This document shows positions 8,818 to 18,366 of a stretch of DNA of 33,452 nucleotides, in pieces. Both the position numbers and the translations under genes were made by a program. Source of the DNA: Opitutia bacterium (GTDB lineage Bacteria; Verrucomicrobiota; Verrucomicrobiia; Opitutales; Seribacteraceae); the NCBI GenBank assembly GCA_018695085.1, contig JABHOU010000589.1:1-33452 (forward strand), written 5' to 3'. The notes beneath the pieces were generated by a model. That model saw only the letters and a list, made by a program, of their open reading frames with translations, did no database searches and was not told the origin of the DNA. The stretch's first letter is position 1, and each line of letters starts with the position of its first letter.

Positions 8818-9933
8818 ATGAAGGAACCAAGCTTGCAATCAGGGAATCAACTCTCAGTGCGAGCAATTCTAATGTGGAGGGCGGCACAGACTTTGGTTTG
8901 GTTGGCAGGACTGGTGATCCTCTACTATTTGATTTTTGATCCAACAATTGGCATTCATTTGTTTTGGAATATTCTGATTCCCGTTGCCCCATTTCTTTTC
9001 GTCATTGCCATAGGTGTGTGGAGGAATATTTGCCCCATGGCATCAACTGCGCTTTTCTCAAGGCATATGGGGTTTTCAAGAAGAAAAAGATTGTCCGTAA
9101 AGCAATCGGGTAAATTGAGACTAATTGCGGTGATTGCTTTATTTCTTATCGTGCCCTTGCGGCATGCAATCTTTAATACAAATGGCCTGGCAACGGCTAT
9201 ATTGATATTGTCGCTGGCTTTAGTTGCAATCATCATGGGGGTACTATTCGAATCGAAAAGCGGTTGGTGTTCAAGTTTATGCCCAGTTCATCCGGTGGAG
9301 CAATTATATGGGCAAAGCAATCGATTGAGTTTGCAAAACGCTCATTGTGACAATTGCTACAACTGCGTGATTCCCTGCCCGGACTCGACTCCGGGAATTA
9401 ATCCCATGTCCTCAAAAGAGACAACTTATCACAAGGCAGCTGGAGTTCTTATGGTAGGCTCTTTTCCGGGATTCGTATGGGGTTGGTTTCAGGTTCGCGA
9501 CTACCTTGTAACAGACGTACACGTCGCACAACTTATTACCATTTACAAGATGCCTTTGATAGGACTTCTTGCTTCAAGTGCATTATTCTTGATATTAAAA
9601 AGATTTCTAAAAGAAAAAACTTTAATTTCCATATATTCCGCCACAGCCATTTCATGTTATTATTGGTACAGGATTCCGGCCTTGGTAGGCTTTGGCGTTT
9701 TCCCGGAAGACGGAACGTTGATTGACTTAACTGGCTCAATGCCGGAGTGGTCGATTACAGCAACAATCGTTGCTACCACTCTTTTCTTTTTTTGGTGGAT
9801 TGTCGCTCGAAGAGAAAATCCTCTCAGCTGGAGCGCTAGACCACCTTATGCTTGCTTGAAAAATGAAACCTCGGGGAGGCAAAAGGGGGCAAAAGGTGAA
9901 AGTCAGCCCCTGCCCACGGAATTGCAGGCATAA
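8818..9933 (+). CDS. NapH/NosR-like 4Fe-4S polyferredoxin membrane protein
   Basis: Multiple TM helices with CSSLCPVHPVEQLYG and CDNCYNCVIPCPDS motifs. Confidence 0.75.
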   Translation: MKEPSLQSGNQLSVRAILMWRAAQTLVWLAGLVILYYLIFDPTIGIHLFWNILIPVAPFLFVIAIGVWRNICPMASTALFSRHMGFSRRKRLSVKQSGKLRLIAVIALFLIVPLRHAIFNTNGLATAILILSLALVAIIMGVLFESKSGWCSSLCPVHPVEQLYGQSNRLSLQNAHCDNCYNCVIPCPDSTPGINPMSSKETTYHKAAGVLMVGSFPGFVWGWFQVRDYLVTDVHVAQLITIYKMPLIGLLASSALFLILKRFLKEKTLISIYSATAISCYYWYRIPALVGFGVFPEDGTLIDLTGSMPEWSITATIVATTLFFFWWIVARRENPLSWSARPPYACLKNETSGRQKGAKGESQPLPTELQA

Positions 9934-10000
9934 TTCAAGATCCGGTTCCAGTACATTCGAAAACTAAGTTTGGGGTGACCCATAACCAAGTCGGCCAGGT

Positions 10001-10042
10001 GTCATTGCGAGGAGGAACTTGGGGACGACGCAGCAATCCAGA
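10001..10042. repeat. intergenic palindromic repeat of the 'gTCATTGCGAGg...GCAATCc' type
   Basis: gtcattgcgaggaggaacttggggacgacgcagcaatccaga; ATTGC/GCAAT inverted ends match a repeat type seen in many bacterial genomes. Confidence 0.6.
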
Positions 10043-10435
10043 CGTTTAGTTTACGGACTCGCAGGGTAACCGCATTTATTGAAATTCGGGTGCAAGAACA
10101 GTTCTATGTACTTGATCTTTAAAGATTTGAAAATGGTGGAGATGGCGTAAATCGAACCTGCAGGGGAGGAGGGCTCCACCCTAGAAAACAAGGGGGTGAT
10201 GAGCTTTAGGCGAAAGCGTTGACTCATAACATTGACCAACTTTCCAGATATGGACCGATGCATACTGTCGCGGATCGTCGAAAGATTCGATGAACGACTC
10301 GAAAGTCTGCGTTAGTCTGCAAATCAGGATATCGCGATTATTATAAATCGAAGGAAAGCTTTAATTGATAACAAAAAAATTACCATATTCATCAAATATT
10401 TTGTAATTGCCTAATGCTCGGCGGATGCATTGTTA

Positions 10436-10459
10436 TAGAGCTCTAGATCTATAGTTCTA
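10436..10459 (+). promoter_or_regulatory. two overlapping TAGA-N8-TCTA dyads, sites B1 (10436-10451) and B2 (10444-10459)
   Basis: TAGAGCTCTAGATCTATAGTTCTA; ends 32 nt before the ATG of the nap-like operon. Confidence 0.65.
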
Positions 10460-10491
10460 CTTAAATATGCCATTGATGAGTCGTACAGGTT

Positions 10492-11919
10492 ATGTGGAAA
10501 TTTGCGGATAGTTTTGCCGGATCCATTGCGATCTCTTTCATTCTGTGCGTTGGGGTGTACGTCTGTTCACTGACATTAAGCAAGAAGGTGCAACCGACAA
10601 CCCAATACCCTGGCGAATTATCCTACTTTCCGGAGCCAATAATGGTCGAACGCAAACGAATCGCATCCCCCGTCATTCGTTCCGAGCCTAGGCCCGTCGT
10701 TCGCCCCATGAAAAAAAGCGTGCAGGTGCAGTCGGAAAAAACAGTTGCGGAGGGAGCCGGGCTTTTTGCGATTAACTGCGCTCCCTGCCACCAGACGGAC
10801 GGAGGGGGTTTGCCTGGGTTTGCTCCGAGCATCCGTAATCGTGACTTTCTGGCTCTTTCTTCGGACGCGCTCATTTTGGAAACGGTACGCAAGGGCCGTC
10901 TCGGCACGGCAATGGCGCCTCGCCCCGATCTTTCGGAGGAAACGGTAATGAAGATTATTGCCTACATGCGCTCCATGACGGTGGAGAATGCCATTACGGT
11001 GAAAGTCGACGATTCGCTCAAATTCTCGGGCAACGCCGAGGCAGGAAGCGAGAAATACGCAAGGTATTGCTCAAGTTGTCATGGACCCGCGGGCGAAGGT
11101 TATTCGGTCGGGGTGCCTGGTACCGGCATAGGTCTTCCCGGCTTTTTGGAGACTGTTTCCGACGACTACATTTTGCAGACCCTCAAGCAGGGCAGGATTG
11201 GTACGCCAATGCAGCCTTTCATTGGGCCCCGAGGTCTGGCAAATTTAACCGAATCCGATGCCCATGATATTATTGCTCACCTTCGCGAACTCGGGAAGCA
11301 GAAGTCGTCTGGCGCAAATGCACCAGTTGCCAAGAAAGGAGATCCCGCCCGGGGCAAGTTGAGCTATGACGTCAATTGCATGGCTTGTCACCAGTCCGAA
11401 GGTGCGGGTCGCGTGGGTTTTGCTCCGAGCATTCGGAATCGTGATTTTCTCGCCATTGCAACAGATGATTTCATTCGGACGACGATCAAGAAGGGGCGCT
11501 TTGGCACGGCGATGGTCGGCAGGCCCGATTTGTCCGATCCGGTGATTGACGACCTCATTGCATACTTGCGCTCTTTGCCAGTAGCCAATCCGGTCAAAAT
11601 GAAAGTCGATCACTCCTTGTCTTTTCAAGGAGATTCGAAAAAGGGCTTGCTCAAATACAACAGTTATTGCGCATCTTGTCACGGTCCCCGTGGCGAAGGC
11701 TATGCGGTTGGGGTTCCCGGACCGGGCATTGGGCTGGCAGGTTTCTTGAGCACCGTTTCCGACGACTACATTCTTCAAACCATCCGGCATGGTCGAGTGG
11801 GAACGCCCATGAGATCATTTATCGGTGCCAAAGGCGTTGCCAATTTAAGCACCGAGGACGCGCATGACATCATCGCTCATTTGCGCGTGATGGGAAAGGA
11901 AAGCGGAACATCTCAATGA
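10492..11919 (+). CDS. membrane-anchored tetrahaem cytochrome c (two dihaem modules)
   Basis: Four CXXCH (CAPCH, CSSCH, CMACH, CASCH); N-terminal hydrophobic anchor; two near-identical ~200-aa halves. Confidence 0.9.
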   Translation: MWKFADSFAGSIAISFILCVGVYVCSLTLSKKVQPTTQYPGELSYFPEPIMVERKRIASPVIRSEPRPVVRPMKKSVQVQSEKTVAEGAGLFAINCAPCHQTDGGGLPGFAPSIRNRDFLALSSDALILETVRKGRLGTAMAPRPDLSEETVMKIIAYMRSMTVENAITVKVDDSLKFSGNAEAGSEKYARYCSSCHGPAGEGYSVGVPGTGIGLPGFLETVSDDYILQTLKQGRIGTPMQPFIGPRGLANLTESDAHDIIAHLRELGKQKSSGANAPVAKKGDPARGKLSYDVNCMACHQSEGAGRVGFAPSIRNRDFLAIATDDFIRTTIKKGRFGTAMVGRPDLSDPVIDDLIAYLRSLPVANPVKMKVDHSLSFQGDSKKGLLKYNSYCASCHGPRGEGYAVGVPGPGIGLAGFLSTVSDDYILQTIRHGRVGTPMRSFIGAKGVANLSTEDAHDIIAHLRVMGKESGTSQ

Positions 11920-11947
11920 ACGACAGGAACAAAAAATATCATCCATC

Positions 11948-14569
11948 ATGAGAAGACGAAAATTCATCAAGAGTACGGCTGTCTCGGCGGCATTGGGAAA
12001 TGTCTCCGCAAAGGCCTGGGCGGTTCCGCATGGCGAAAACTATCAATTGAATAAGAACGCGGCTCCGAATGACATCTTGGCTGCCTGTCCCTACTGCGGG
12101 GTTGGTTGCGGTACGATCATCAAAACGAAGAACGGCCGAATAACGCACATCGTGCCGGACAAGGATCACCCCACGAACCGTGGACTGCAGTGCATCAAGG
12201 GATTGACTTCCGCTGAGGCCATTTACGTCAATCGCCTGACCAAACCGCTGATTCGAAAGGATATGTCCGACCCTTTGCGTGGAAAGGTATCAAAGACCAA
12301 GGGCAATTACGACCTGTCTCTTTTTCGCGAAGCGACGTGGGACGAGGCCGAGGAATTGATCGCCGATCAGATCGTAGAGATCATCAAGACTTCGGGAGGA
12401 AATTCGGTGGGCCTGTACGGTTCCGGTCAACTGACGTTGGAAGGGCAATACTTGGAGAATGTTTTCATGAAGGGCATCATCGGGTCAAATACCATAGAAG
12501 CCAACGCCCGGATGTGTATGACCTCTGCGGTGACGGGCTATTTCAAGTCGCTTGGCTCGGATACTCCGCCAACCTGTTACGAAGACGTCGAATTGGCAGA
12601 CATGATTTGCTTCTGGGGGCACAACCCAAGAGGAGCGCACCCCATCCTTTACTGGCGGGTTGCGGATCACAAGTCCAAGAAAAACATTCCCACCTTGGTT
12701 GTTGATCCGAGACGGACGGGTTCGGTAACGGGGCTTGAGGATATCAACCCGAAAACGAGCCATCACTTTCCTACGATCAATGGCGATATCTCAATCCAAA
12801 ATGCCATGGCTCATGCCATTATCGAGCGCCATCCGGAAGCCGTTGCCTGGGATTTCCTGAAGAAGCACACCACTGGATGGGAAGCATATGTGGAAGAGGT
12901 CAAGAAGGATTACCGCCCCGAGGACGTGGTTGACCGGACCAAGATCGCTCCGGAGCGGATTTATGAGGTGGCGAGAATTTGGGCGGAAGCAAGTATTTCA
13001 GGAAGAAAGCGCGGAACCGGAGGCGTTCTTTCCATTTGGGGAATCGGGTACAACCAACACTTGCATGGTCAGCACAATACCATGAGTTTGGTCAATCTCC
13101 TCGCCCTTACCGGAAACGTCGGACGACCCGGTTGCGGGCCTCATTCTCAAACCGGCCAACCTAATGCCATGGGCGAACGGCTCACTGGTGGCTTGACCGG
13201 GCGGTTGCCATTCAACATCGGATTGAACGACGACAAGCACCGGGCGTGGTGCGCCGAGCAATGGGGAATACCCAAGGAACGACTCGATGCGACAGCTGGC
13301 ATGCAAAATACGGGAATGGCCGTAGGGATGATGGAAAGAGCTCTGAAAGGAGACGTCAAAGCGATGTTCTTGATTTATGCCACGCACATCGATCTGCCGG
13401 ATTCCTATCATCTGTCCCGCCCTGCCCTCACGAAAACCTTCACGGTGGTACAGGAGATCTATAAGGATGCGCCTAACAACCTGTACGCTGACGTTATCCT
13501 GCCGGCGGCAACATGGGGCGAATGGGTGGGCGGTCTTTACGTCCAATCCGAGAGAAGGCTTTACGTGGCGGACGGCACGGCCAATCCGGTCAGGGGCACG
13601 CGCCCGGACATGGACATGGTCATAGACAAGGGCAAACTCATCGGCAAGCGACTGGGTTTGGACGTGGACAAGATATTTCCATATGAGCGCAAGGCGAACG
13701 GATTTTATGACCCCGAGGAGGTTTTTCGCGACTTTTGTCGTGCCTCCAAAGGGACCGATGCCGACCTGAGTGGCATATTGGAAGTGGAAAAAGAGACCGG
13801 AAAATCTCCATACCAACAGATCCGGGAACTGCGTGGAATTCAATGGCCCGCACCCACGGCTGCAATCGCCAAGGCGGGCGGTACCAAGCGTCGATACATG
13901 GGGCAGGAGGAATACTGGCCGGACAAGCCGTACAGCGAGTTTCGGCACGCCGACGGCAAGTTGCATATCCATATGTGCCGACAGGATTACTCCCAATACC
14001 GTGAAGTGACGGATGAACTGGCCCGTGTCGGGGTAGATCCCGACTATCTCATGATAGACCATATGGATCTACTGATAAAAGCACGTGACATGGGGCTTAC
14101 GCCAGAGTTGCCACATGCTGAATTCCTGGGAAGGAAAGCTGGCGAGTGCCCGAAGAGCAAATATCCGTTTTGGTGGGCCACTGGCGTTGTGTACGAACAT
14201 TTTCATACGGCCAAGACAATCCGTGCTGGCACAACCCGCCAGCTTGTGCCCGAGATGTACGTCGAAATGCATCCGCAAGATGCAAAGGAACTGGGAGTGA
14301 AGGATGGAGATTGGGTACGAGTGGTCACCCGACGAGGAGAAATCGAGGCTCGTGTCTCGATCGGGTTGGATTCGGTCGTAAAACCTGCCCGCAATACCGT
14401 CCCCAAAGGATTCTTGTTCAGTCCGTGGAACCTGTCGGTGGCAGACTCGGCCGATCCGAAGAAAAACAAATGGCTGGCCAACGGCACGACTCATCGGGCT
14501 TTTGATCCGGTTTCCGGGCAGGCTGACTTCAAGAAATGCGCCGCCCGCATCGAGTTGATTAACTCCTGA
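11948..14569 (+). CDS. napA: periplasmic nitrate reductase NapA-like molybdopterin oxidoreductase
   Basis: Tat leader MRRRKFIKS; 4Fe-4S motif CPYCGVGCG...RGLQCIKG; NapA-like Mo-Cys region ARMCMTSAVTGYFKSLGSDTPPTCYEDVELADMICFWGHNP; C-terminal DFKKCAARIEL. Confidence 0.9.
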   Translation: MRRRKFIKSTAVSAALGNVSAKAWAVPHGENYQLNKNAAPNDILAACPYCGVGCGTIIKTKNGRITHIVPDKDHPTNRGLQCIKGLTSAEAIYVNRLTKPLIRKDMSDPLRGKVSKTKGNYDLSLFREATWDEAEELIADQIVEIIKTSGGNSVGLYGSGQLTLEGQYLENVFMKGIIGSNTIEANARMCMTSAVTGYFKSLGSDTPPTCYEDVELADMICFWGHNPRGAHPILYWRVADHKSKKNIPTLVVDPRRTGSVTGLEDINPKTSHHFPTINGDISIQNAMAHAIIERHPEAVAWDFLKKHTTGWEAYVEEVKKDYRPEDVVDRTKIAPERIYEVARIWAEASISGRKRGTGGVLSIWGIGYNQHLHGQHNTMSLVNLLALTGNVGRPGCGPHSQTGQPNAMGERLTGGLTGRLPFNIGLNDDKHRAWCAEQWGIPKERLDATAGMQNTGMAVGMMERALKGDVKAMFLIYATHIDLPDSYHLSRPALTKTFTVVQEIYKDAPNNLYADVILPAATWGEWVGGLYVQSERRLYVADGTANPVRGTRPDMDMVIDKGKLIGKRLGLDVDKIFPYERKANGFYDPEEVFRDFCRASKGTDADLSGILEVEKETGKSPYQQIRELRGIQWPAPTAAIAKAGGTKRRYMGQEEYWPDKPYSEFRHADGKLHIHMCRQDYSQYREVTDELARVGVDPDYLMIDHMDLLIKARDMGLTPELPHAEFLGRKAGECPKSKYPFWWATGVVYEHFHTAKTIRAGTTRQLVPEMYVEMHPQDAKELGVKDGDWVRVVTRRGEIEARVSIGLDSVVKPARNTVPKGFLFSPWNLSVADSADPKKNKWLANGTTHRAFDPVSGQADFKKCAARIELINS

Positions 14570-14574
14570 CAACC

Positions 14575-15192
14575 ATGGGCGGACTTATCCGGAAGATTGA
14601 TCGCGGGGGGTTTTTTCGGGCTTTCGGAGTCGGCTTTTTAGCCCCGCTTTTACTTTTGCTTGCCGATCGCCTGCCAGGAACCGCAAGGTTGCGCCGCTAT
14701 CTGCGCCCCCCGGGAGCCAAGCCGGAAAAGGATTTCCTGAAAGCCTGCATTGGTTGTGGTCAATGCGCGAACGTTTGCCCAAACAAATGCATCAGTCTCG
14801 CCGGGCTTGAAAAAGGCTTGGGGGAACTGGCCACGCCCGTCATAACGGCACGAGCTCAGGCATGCATTCTTTGCATGGCCTGCACGCAGGTATGTCCCAC
14901 GGGCGCCCTGAGCCGCCTTGAGCCAACCGAGGACGGTCGCAAAGCCGTTCGAATGGGGACTGCAGTGGTGTCCGAAGAAGTGTGCTACTCTTTTGCCGGT
15001 CGTACTTGCGGAGTATGCTACAGGGCATGCCCTCTTCCCGGACAAGCCATGAAGCTTGGTCTTTACGAAACGCCAAAAGTGAACGCAGAACATTGCGTGG
15101 GCTGCGGCCTTTGCGAGCAAGCCTGCGTTCATATGCCACAGGCGATCAGGGTCATTCCTGCCAATCAACTAGAGGAAAGGAGAGCTAGCTGA
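14575..15192 (+). CDS. napG: NapG-like 4Fe-4S ferredoxin
   Basis: CIGCGQCANVCP, CILCMACTQVCP, CGVCYRACP, CVGCGLCEQACV cluster motifs after an N-terminal hydrophobic segment; NapG-like organisation. Confidence 0.82.
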   Translation: MGGLIRKIDRGGFFRAFGVGFLAPLLLLLADRLPGTARLRRYLRPPGAKPEKDFLKACIGCGQCANVCPNKCISLAGLEKGLGELATPVITARAQACILCMACTQVCPTGALSRLEPTEDGRKAVRMGTAVVSEEVCYSFAGRTCGVCYRACPLPGQAMKLGLYETPKVNAEHCVGCGLCEQACVHMPQAIRVIPANQLEERRAS

Positions 15193-15193
15193 G

Positions 15194-16723
15194 ATGCGTT
15201 TGGGTTGGGTAATGCTGATCGGTTCGATTCTCACGCGGGGTTTCGTGCTCGTGTTGCTTTGTCTTCTGGCTCTTATGACGTACTACCTGAATCTCAAGCA
15301 GGCGTATAACAACCCCCGCCTGGTTGAGTTGAGTCACGGTCCTGTCGCGCGAAGCGCTTACGAGTTGGCTGACAAGTCATTCGCATATTTCGGGGATCCT
15401 CTCGAGATTGCCCAAGCCAATGGGGGCATGACTTGGTCCATCAGGATTGCGGGGGTACCCTTCACTGATCCGGTCGCCGCTCTTTCGGTGCTGGCAAAGG
15501 ATCACCGCTGGGAAGTCGGATTTGCAGCAGGGCTTGCAGTGCCCATATTCTTGGCTTTGACGTTTGGGCGGGTTTTTTGCAGTTACGTTTGCCCGGCTTC
15601 CTTGATTTTCTTCTCCATTGCCCGGCTCCGAGGCCTGTTGTCCAAGTGGTTTTATTTTCCCGAGATTCGAGTCAGTCGTGGTCTGGCTTGGGGTTTGCTT
15701 GTGGGCGGACTTGTTCTGGCCGTGGCGACTGGTCACGGGGCATGGGCTTTGCTCCTGCCCTATTTCGCTCTCGGGCAAACTCTTTTTCACGGGATTGCGA
15801 TGGGTACTTTGTCCGTAGGTCTCGGCAGTTTGCTTGTCTTTGCTGGAATGGATTTTTTCCTCGGTCGACAATTTACTTGCCGACACGTTTGCCCAACTGG
15901 GCGAATCCTGGGCTGGATTGGTCGACGATCCGTATTTTCCATCGTCCGCGCTCCCGATGCGTGCATAGACGGTTGCAACGGTTGTGCGGATGTGTGCCCA
16001 CAAGCCGTAAACCCCCGCTTGAACGAGACCCTTGACTGTTCCCTTTGCGGCGAATGCATGATCGTCTGCCCGGCCAAATGTCTCTCGGTCAAACCAAGAC
16101 TGCGGAAGTCCCCATGCTCAAGCATCATTCGAACACTGATCATTGCCTTTTGTCTTTTAAGTTTCCCAAGTCCTCTCGCAGCCCATCATTTCAAGGGACT
16201 CCCCCATTACAATTACTTCGAAAACTATCCACAAGTACCTGAGGATGAATTTCTTGGTCAGGCAGGAAATTACGAAATGTCACTGGTGGCATATGATTTC
16301 CAGGGCCTTCAGCGGGAGAACGTGCAGGAACCGGGAAACGTTCGACTCTTCCTCGTCATTTTCAACATGCTTGACTCAACGGTATACAAAGGGAAATTGA
16401 CTTTCGAGATCCTTGACGACGGTCAACCCGTCCATTCGAAGTTCTTTCGGAATGCGGAACTTGAAAACCTATACTCCATCCATCATGAACTTCCTGATTC
16501 CGGGGAATATTCAATACGTCTGACCCTGCATGACGCGGGCGATCTGGCTTGTGAAATCCCATTCCGGTTGTCCTCTCAGCAAACGCATTGGGGGAGATGG
16601 ATTGGCCTGTTGTTGCTCGTTCTTATGACAATCACGGCAGTGGGGGCCAGAAAAGCCCGCCTGAACGTCGACCGAAAGGAAGCTCGCAAGCAAAACTCTA
16701 ACCCTGACGAGGAAATCAAATGA
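15194..16723 (+). CDS. napH: NapH-like 4Fe-4S membrane protein with a C-terminal extracytoplasmic domain
   Basis: CSYVCP, CRHVCP, CIDGCNGCADVCP, CSLCGECMIVCP; then a second hydrophobic leader-like segment, HHFKGLPHYNYFENYPQVPEDEFLG... domain and terminal TM. Confidence 0.78.
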   Translation: MRLGWVMLIGSILTRGFVLVLLCLLALMTYYLNLKQAYNNPRLVELSHGPVARSAYELADKSFAYFGDPLEIAQANGGMTWSIRIAGVPFTDPVAALSVLAKDHRWEVGFAAGLAVPIFLALTFGRVFCSYVCPASLIFFSIARLRGLLSKWFYFPEIRVSRGLAWGLLVGGLVLAVATGHGAWALLLPYFALGQTLFHGIAMGTLSVGLGSLLVFAGMDFFLGRQFTCRHVCPTGRILGWIGRRSVFSIVRAPDACIDGCNGCADVCPQAVNPRLNETLDCSLCGECMIVCPAKCLSVKPRLRKSPCSSIIRTLIIAFCLLSFPSPLAAHHFKGLPHYNYFENYPQVPEDEFLGQAGNYEMSLVAYDFQGLQRENVQEPGNVRLFLVIFNMLDSTVYKGKLTFEILDDGQPVHSKFFRNAELENLYSIHHELPDSGEYSIRLTLHDAGDLACEIPFRLSSQQTHWGRWIGLLLLVLMTITAVGARKARLNVDRKEARKQNSNPDEEIK

Positions 16724-18264
16724 AGGATCACGCTCATCACGAAATGGATCATTGCTCGATGACGATGGAGGGCATACCCACCTGGATGGCCGCTGTAGGA
16801 GTGGTCGTCATTATTCTGATCACCCACCTCGGACTCAAATGGTTCCGGAGAGCATCCGGTCCTGCTGCTCGCGAATCTCGTGACTTATTGAATTTCCCCT
16901 TCTTCAAGTGGTTCGTAAAACTCCCCTATTTTCCGTTGCTCATTCAGTCCGTGTCACTGCTGTTGCTCCTGCTGGTGATTGCCACCGGATTGTTCGGCGA
17001 GACCAAGGGAAACGTTGCCCCCGTCCTTACGTGGACATGGTGGTGGATTCTGCTTATCTTTCTAGTACTGGGTTTTGGAAAAGTCTTTTGCGCGGTATGT
17101 CCGTGGGAAGCCGTGGCCTCGTTCGTCACCTCGCTATCACTCAAATCACGTATCAAGAAAATCACTTACTCCAAGCCATTCCCCAAATGGGCAAGGAATA
17201 TTTATCCGGCAATTTTTCTCTTTATTGGTCTCACTTGGGCGGAATTGGGTATGGACATTACGCATTCCCCGCCCATTACGGCATTACTCGGCCTTCTGAT
17301 GCTCTTTTTAGCCGTTACCTTTGCCGTGACGTTCGAAAAGCGGGCATTTTGCAGGTATAGTTGCCCGGTTGGAAGAATCAGTGGACTTTATGCCATGTTC
17401 AGCCCCATGGAACTACGGGCTGCGAACACTGAAGTTTGCCGCACCTGCGAGGGACAGGAATGCTATCGCGGGTCAAGCATGCAAACAGGATGCCCGACCA
17501 ACTTGTTTCCCGGTTCCCTCACTGAGAATACTTATTGCACCCTCTGTACGGAATGCGTGCGGGCCTGTCCGCATGACAACTTTGCCTTTAATCTACGTCC
17601 ATTTGGCACGGATCTCTTGAAGAAGACGCGTTTCCAATGGGACGAATCCATACTCGCTATCGTTCTCCTCGCATTAACCAGTTTTCACGGGCTTACAATG
17701 ACACCCGTATGGCAAGGTTGGAATGGTTTTCTGCGCGCTCACACGGGTTTTGGGCCAATCGTTGTTTTCACTGCTCTGATGATATTGATGCTTCTCGCCC
17801 CCATGGCGCTTTTTTGGGGCGGTGCCAGAGTTGCCACAATCCTTGCAGGCGAATCAGGGGTTTCCACCGGAAGAATCTTCAGGGTTTTTGCTTATGCCGT
17901 GATTCCAGTCGCGCTGTTTTATCATTTGGCGCATAATTCCATGCATTTCTTCATGGAGGCAGGAAACCTAATCCCCTTGCTAAGCGATCCCTTCGGTTAT
18001 GGCTGGAATCTATTTGGAACGGTTGGAAAAACTTACGGACCGATGCTCTCCCTTGGTACTATCTGGTGGCTCCAGATAGCATTCGTCGTAATCGGGCATA
18101 TTTACGGAGTTGTTGTATCCGACCGTTTGGCCGATAAGCTTTTTCGCGACAAATCCCAAGCCAAGCTCGCTTTGTTGCCACTCTTGTTCACCATGATCCT
18201 GTATTCCTGTTTCAGCGTGTGGCTCATTGCCCAGCCCATGGACATGCGTTCCAGTGGGATGTGA
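16720..18264 (+). CDS. second NapH/NosR-like 4Fe-4S membrane protein with His/Met-rich N-terminus
   Basis: MKDHAHHEMDHCSMTMEG N-terminus; CAVCPWEA, CRYSCPVGR, CRTCEGQECYRG, CTLCTECVRACP; ATGA overlap with the preceding gene. Confidence 0.78.
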   Translation: MKDHAHHEMDHCSMTMEGIPTWMAAVGVVVIILITHLGLKWFRRASGPAARESRDLLNFPFFKWFVKLPYFPLLIQSVSLLLLLLVIATGLFGETKGNVAPVLTWTWWWILLIFLVLGFGKVFCAVCPWEAVASFVTSLSLKSRIKKITYSKPFPKWARNIYPAIFLFIGLTWAELGMDITHSPPITALLGLLMLFLAVTFAVTFEKRAFCRYSCPVGRISGLYAMFSPMELRAANTEVCRTCEGQECYRGSSMQTGCPTNLFPGSLTENTYCTLCTECVRACPHDNFAFNLRPFGTDLLKKTRFQWDESILAIVLLALTSFHGLTMTPVWQGWNGFLRAHTGFGPIVVFTALMILMLLAPMALFWGGARVATILAGESGVSTGRIFRVFAYAVIPVALFYHLAHNSMHFFMEAGNLIPLLSDPFGYGWNLFGTVGKTYGPMLSLGTIWWLQIAFVVIGHIYGVVVSDRLADKLFRDKSQAKLALLPLLFTMILYSCFSVWLIAQPMDMRSSGM

Positions 18265-18341
18265 AGACCGACTGGATCGCACTCCGCGACATAGGCACTG
18301 TTATCTTCATGACTTGTAGGGCTCCCGTGGGTTGAATTCCT

Positions 18342-18357
18342 TAGATTTTTCAATCTA
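18342..18357. promoter_or_regulatory. TAGA-N8-TCTA dyad, site F
   Basis: TAGATTTTTCAATCTA, perfect TAGATT/AATCTA inverted repeat; 9 nt before a 31-codon ORF. Confidence 0.45.
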
Positions 18358-18366
18358 TTCAAATAT

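Noticed and set aside
8648-8992. 114-aa minus-strand ORF
   Set aside because: Overlaps the start of the supported 8818 gene; no motif
10051-10263. 70-aa minus-strand ORF in the pre-nap gap
   Set aside because: No recognisable domain or Shine-Dalgarno; probably chance or remnant
12998-14062. 354-aa minus-strand ORF antisense to napA
   Set aside because: Fully overlaps the well-supported NapA-like gene; composition is a mirror of its codon usage with no recognisable domain
14055-14071. TAGA-N9-TCTA in napA
   Set aside because: Spacing is 9 rather than 8 and it lies within coding sequence (MIDHMDLLIK)
18342-18357. Site F read as a transcription terminator
   Set aside because: Stem is only 6 AT-rich base pairs with no T-run after it; better explained as a member of the dyad family, though not excluded
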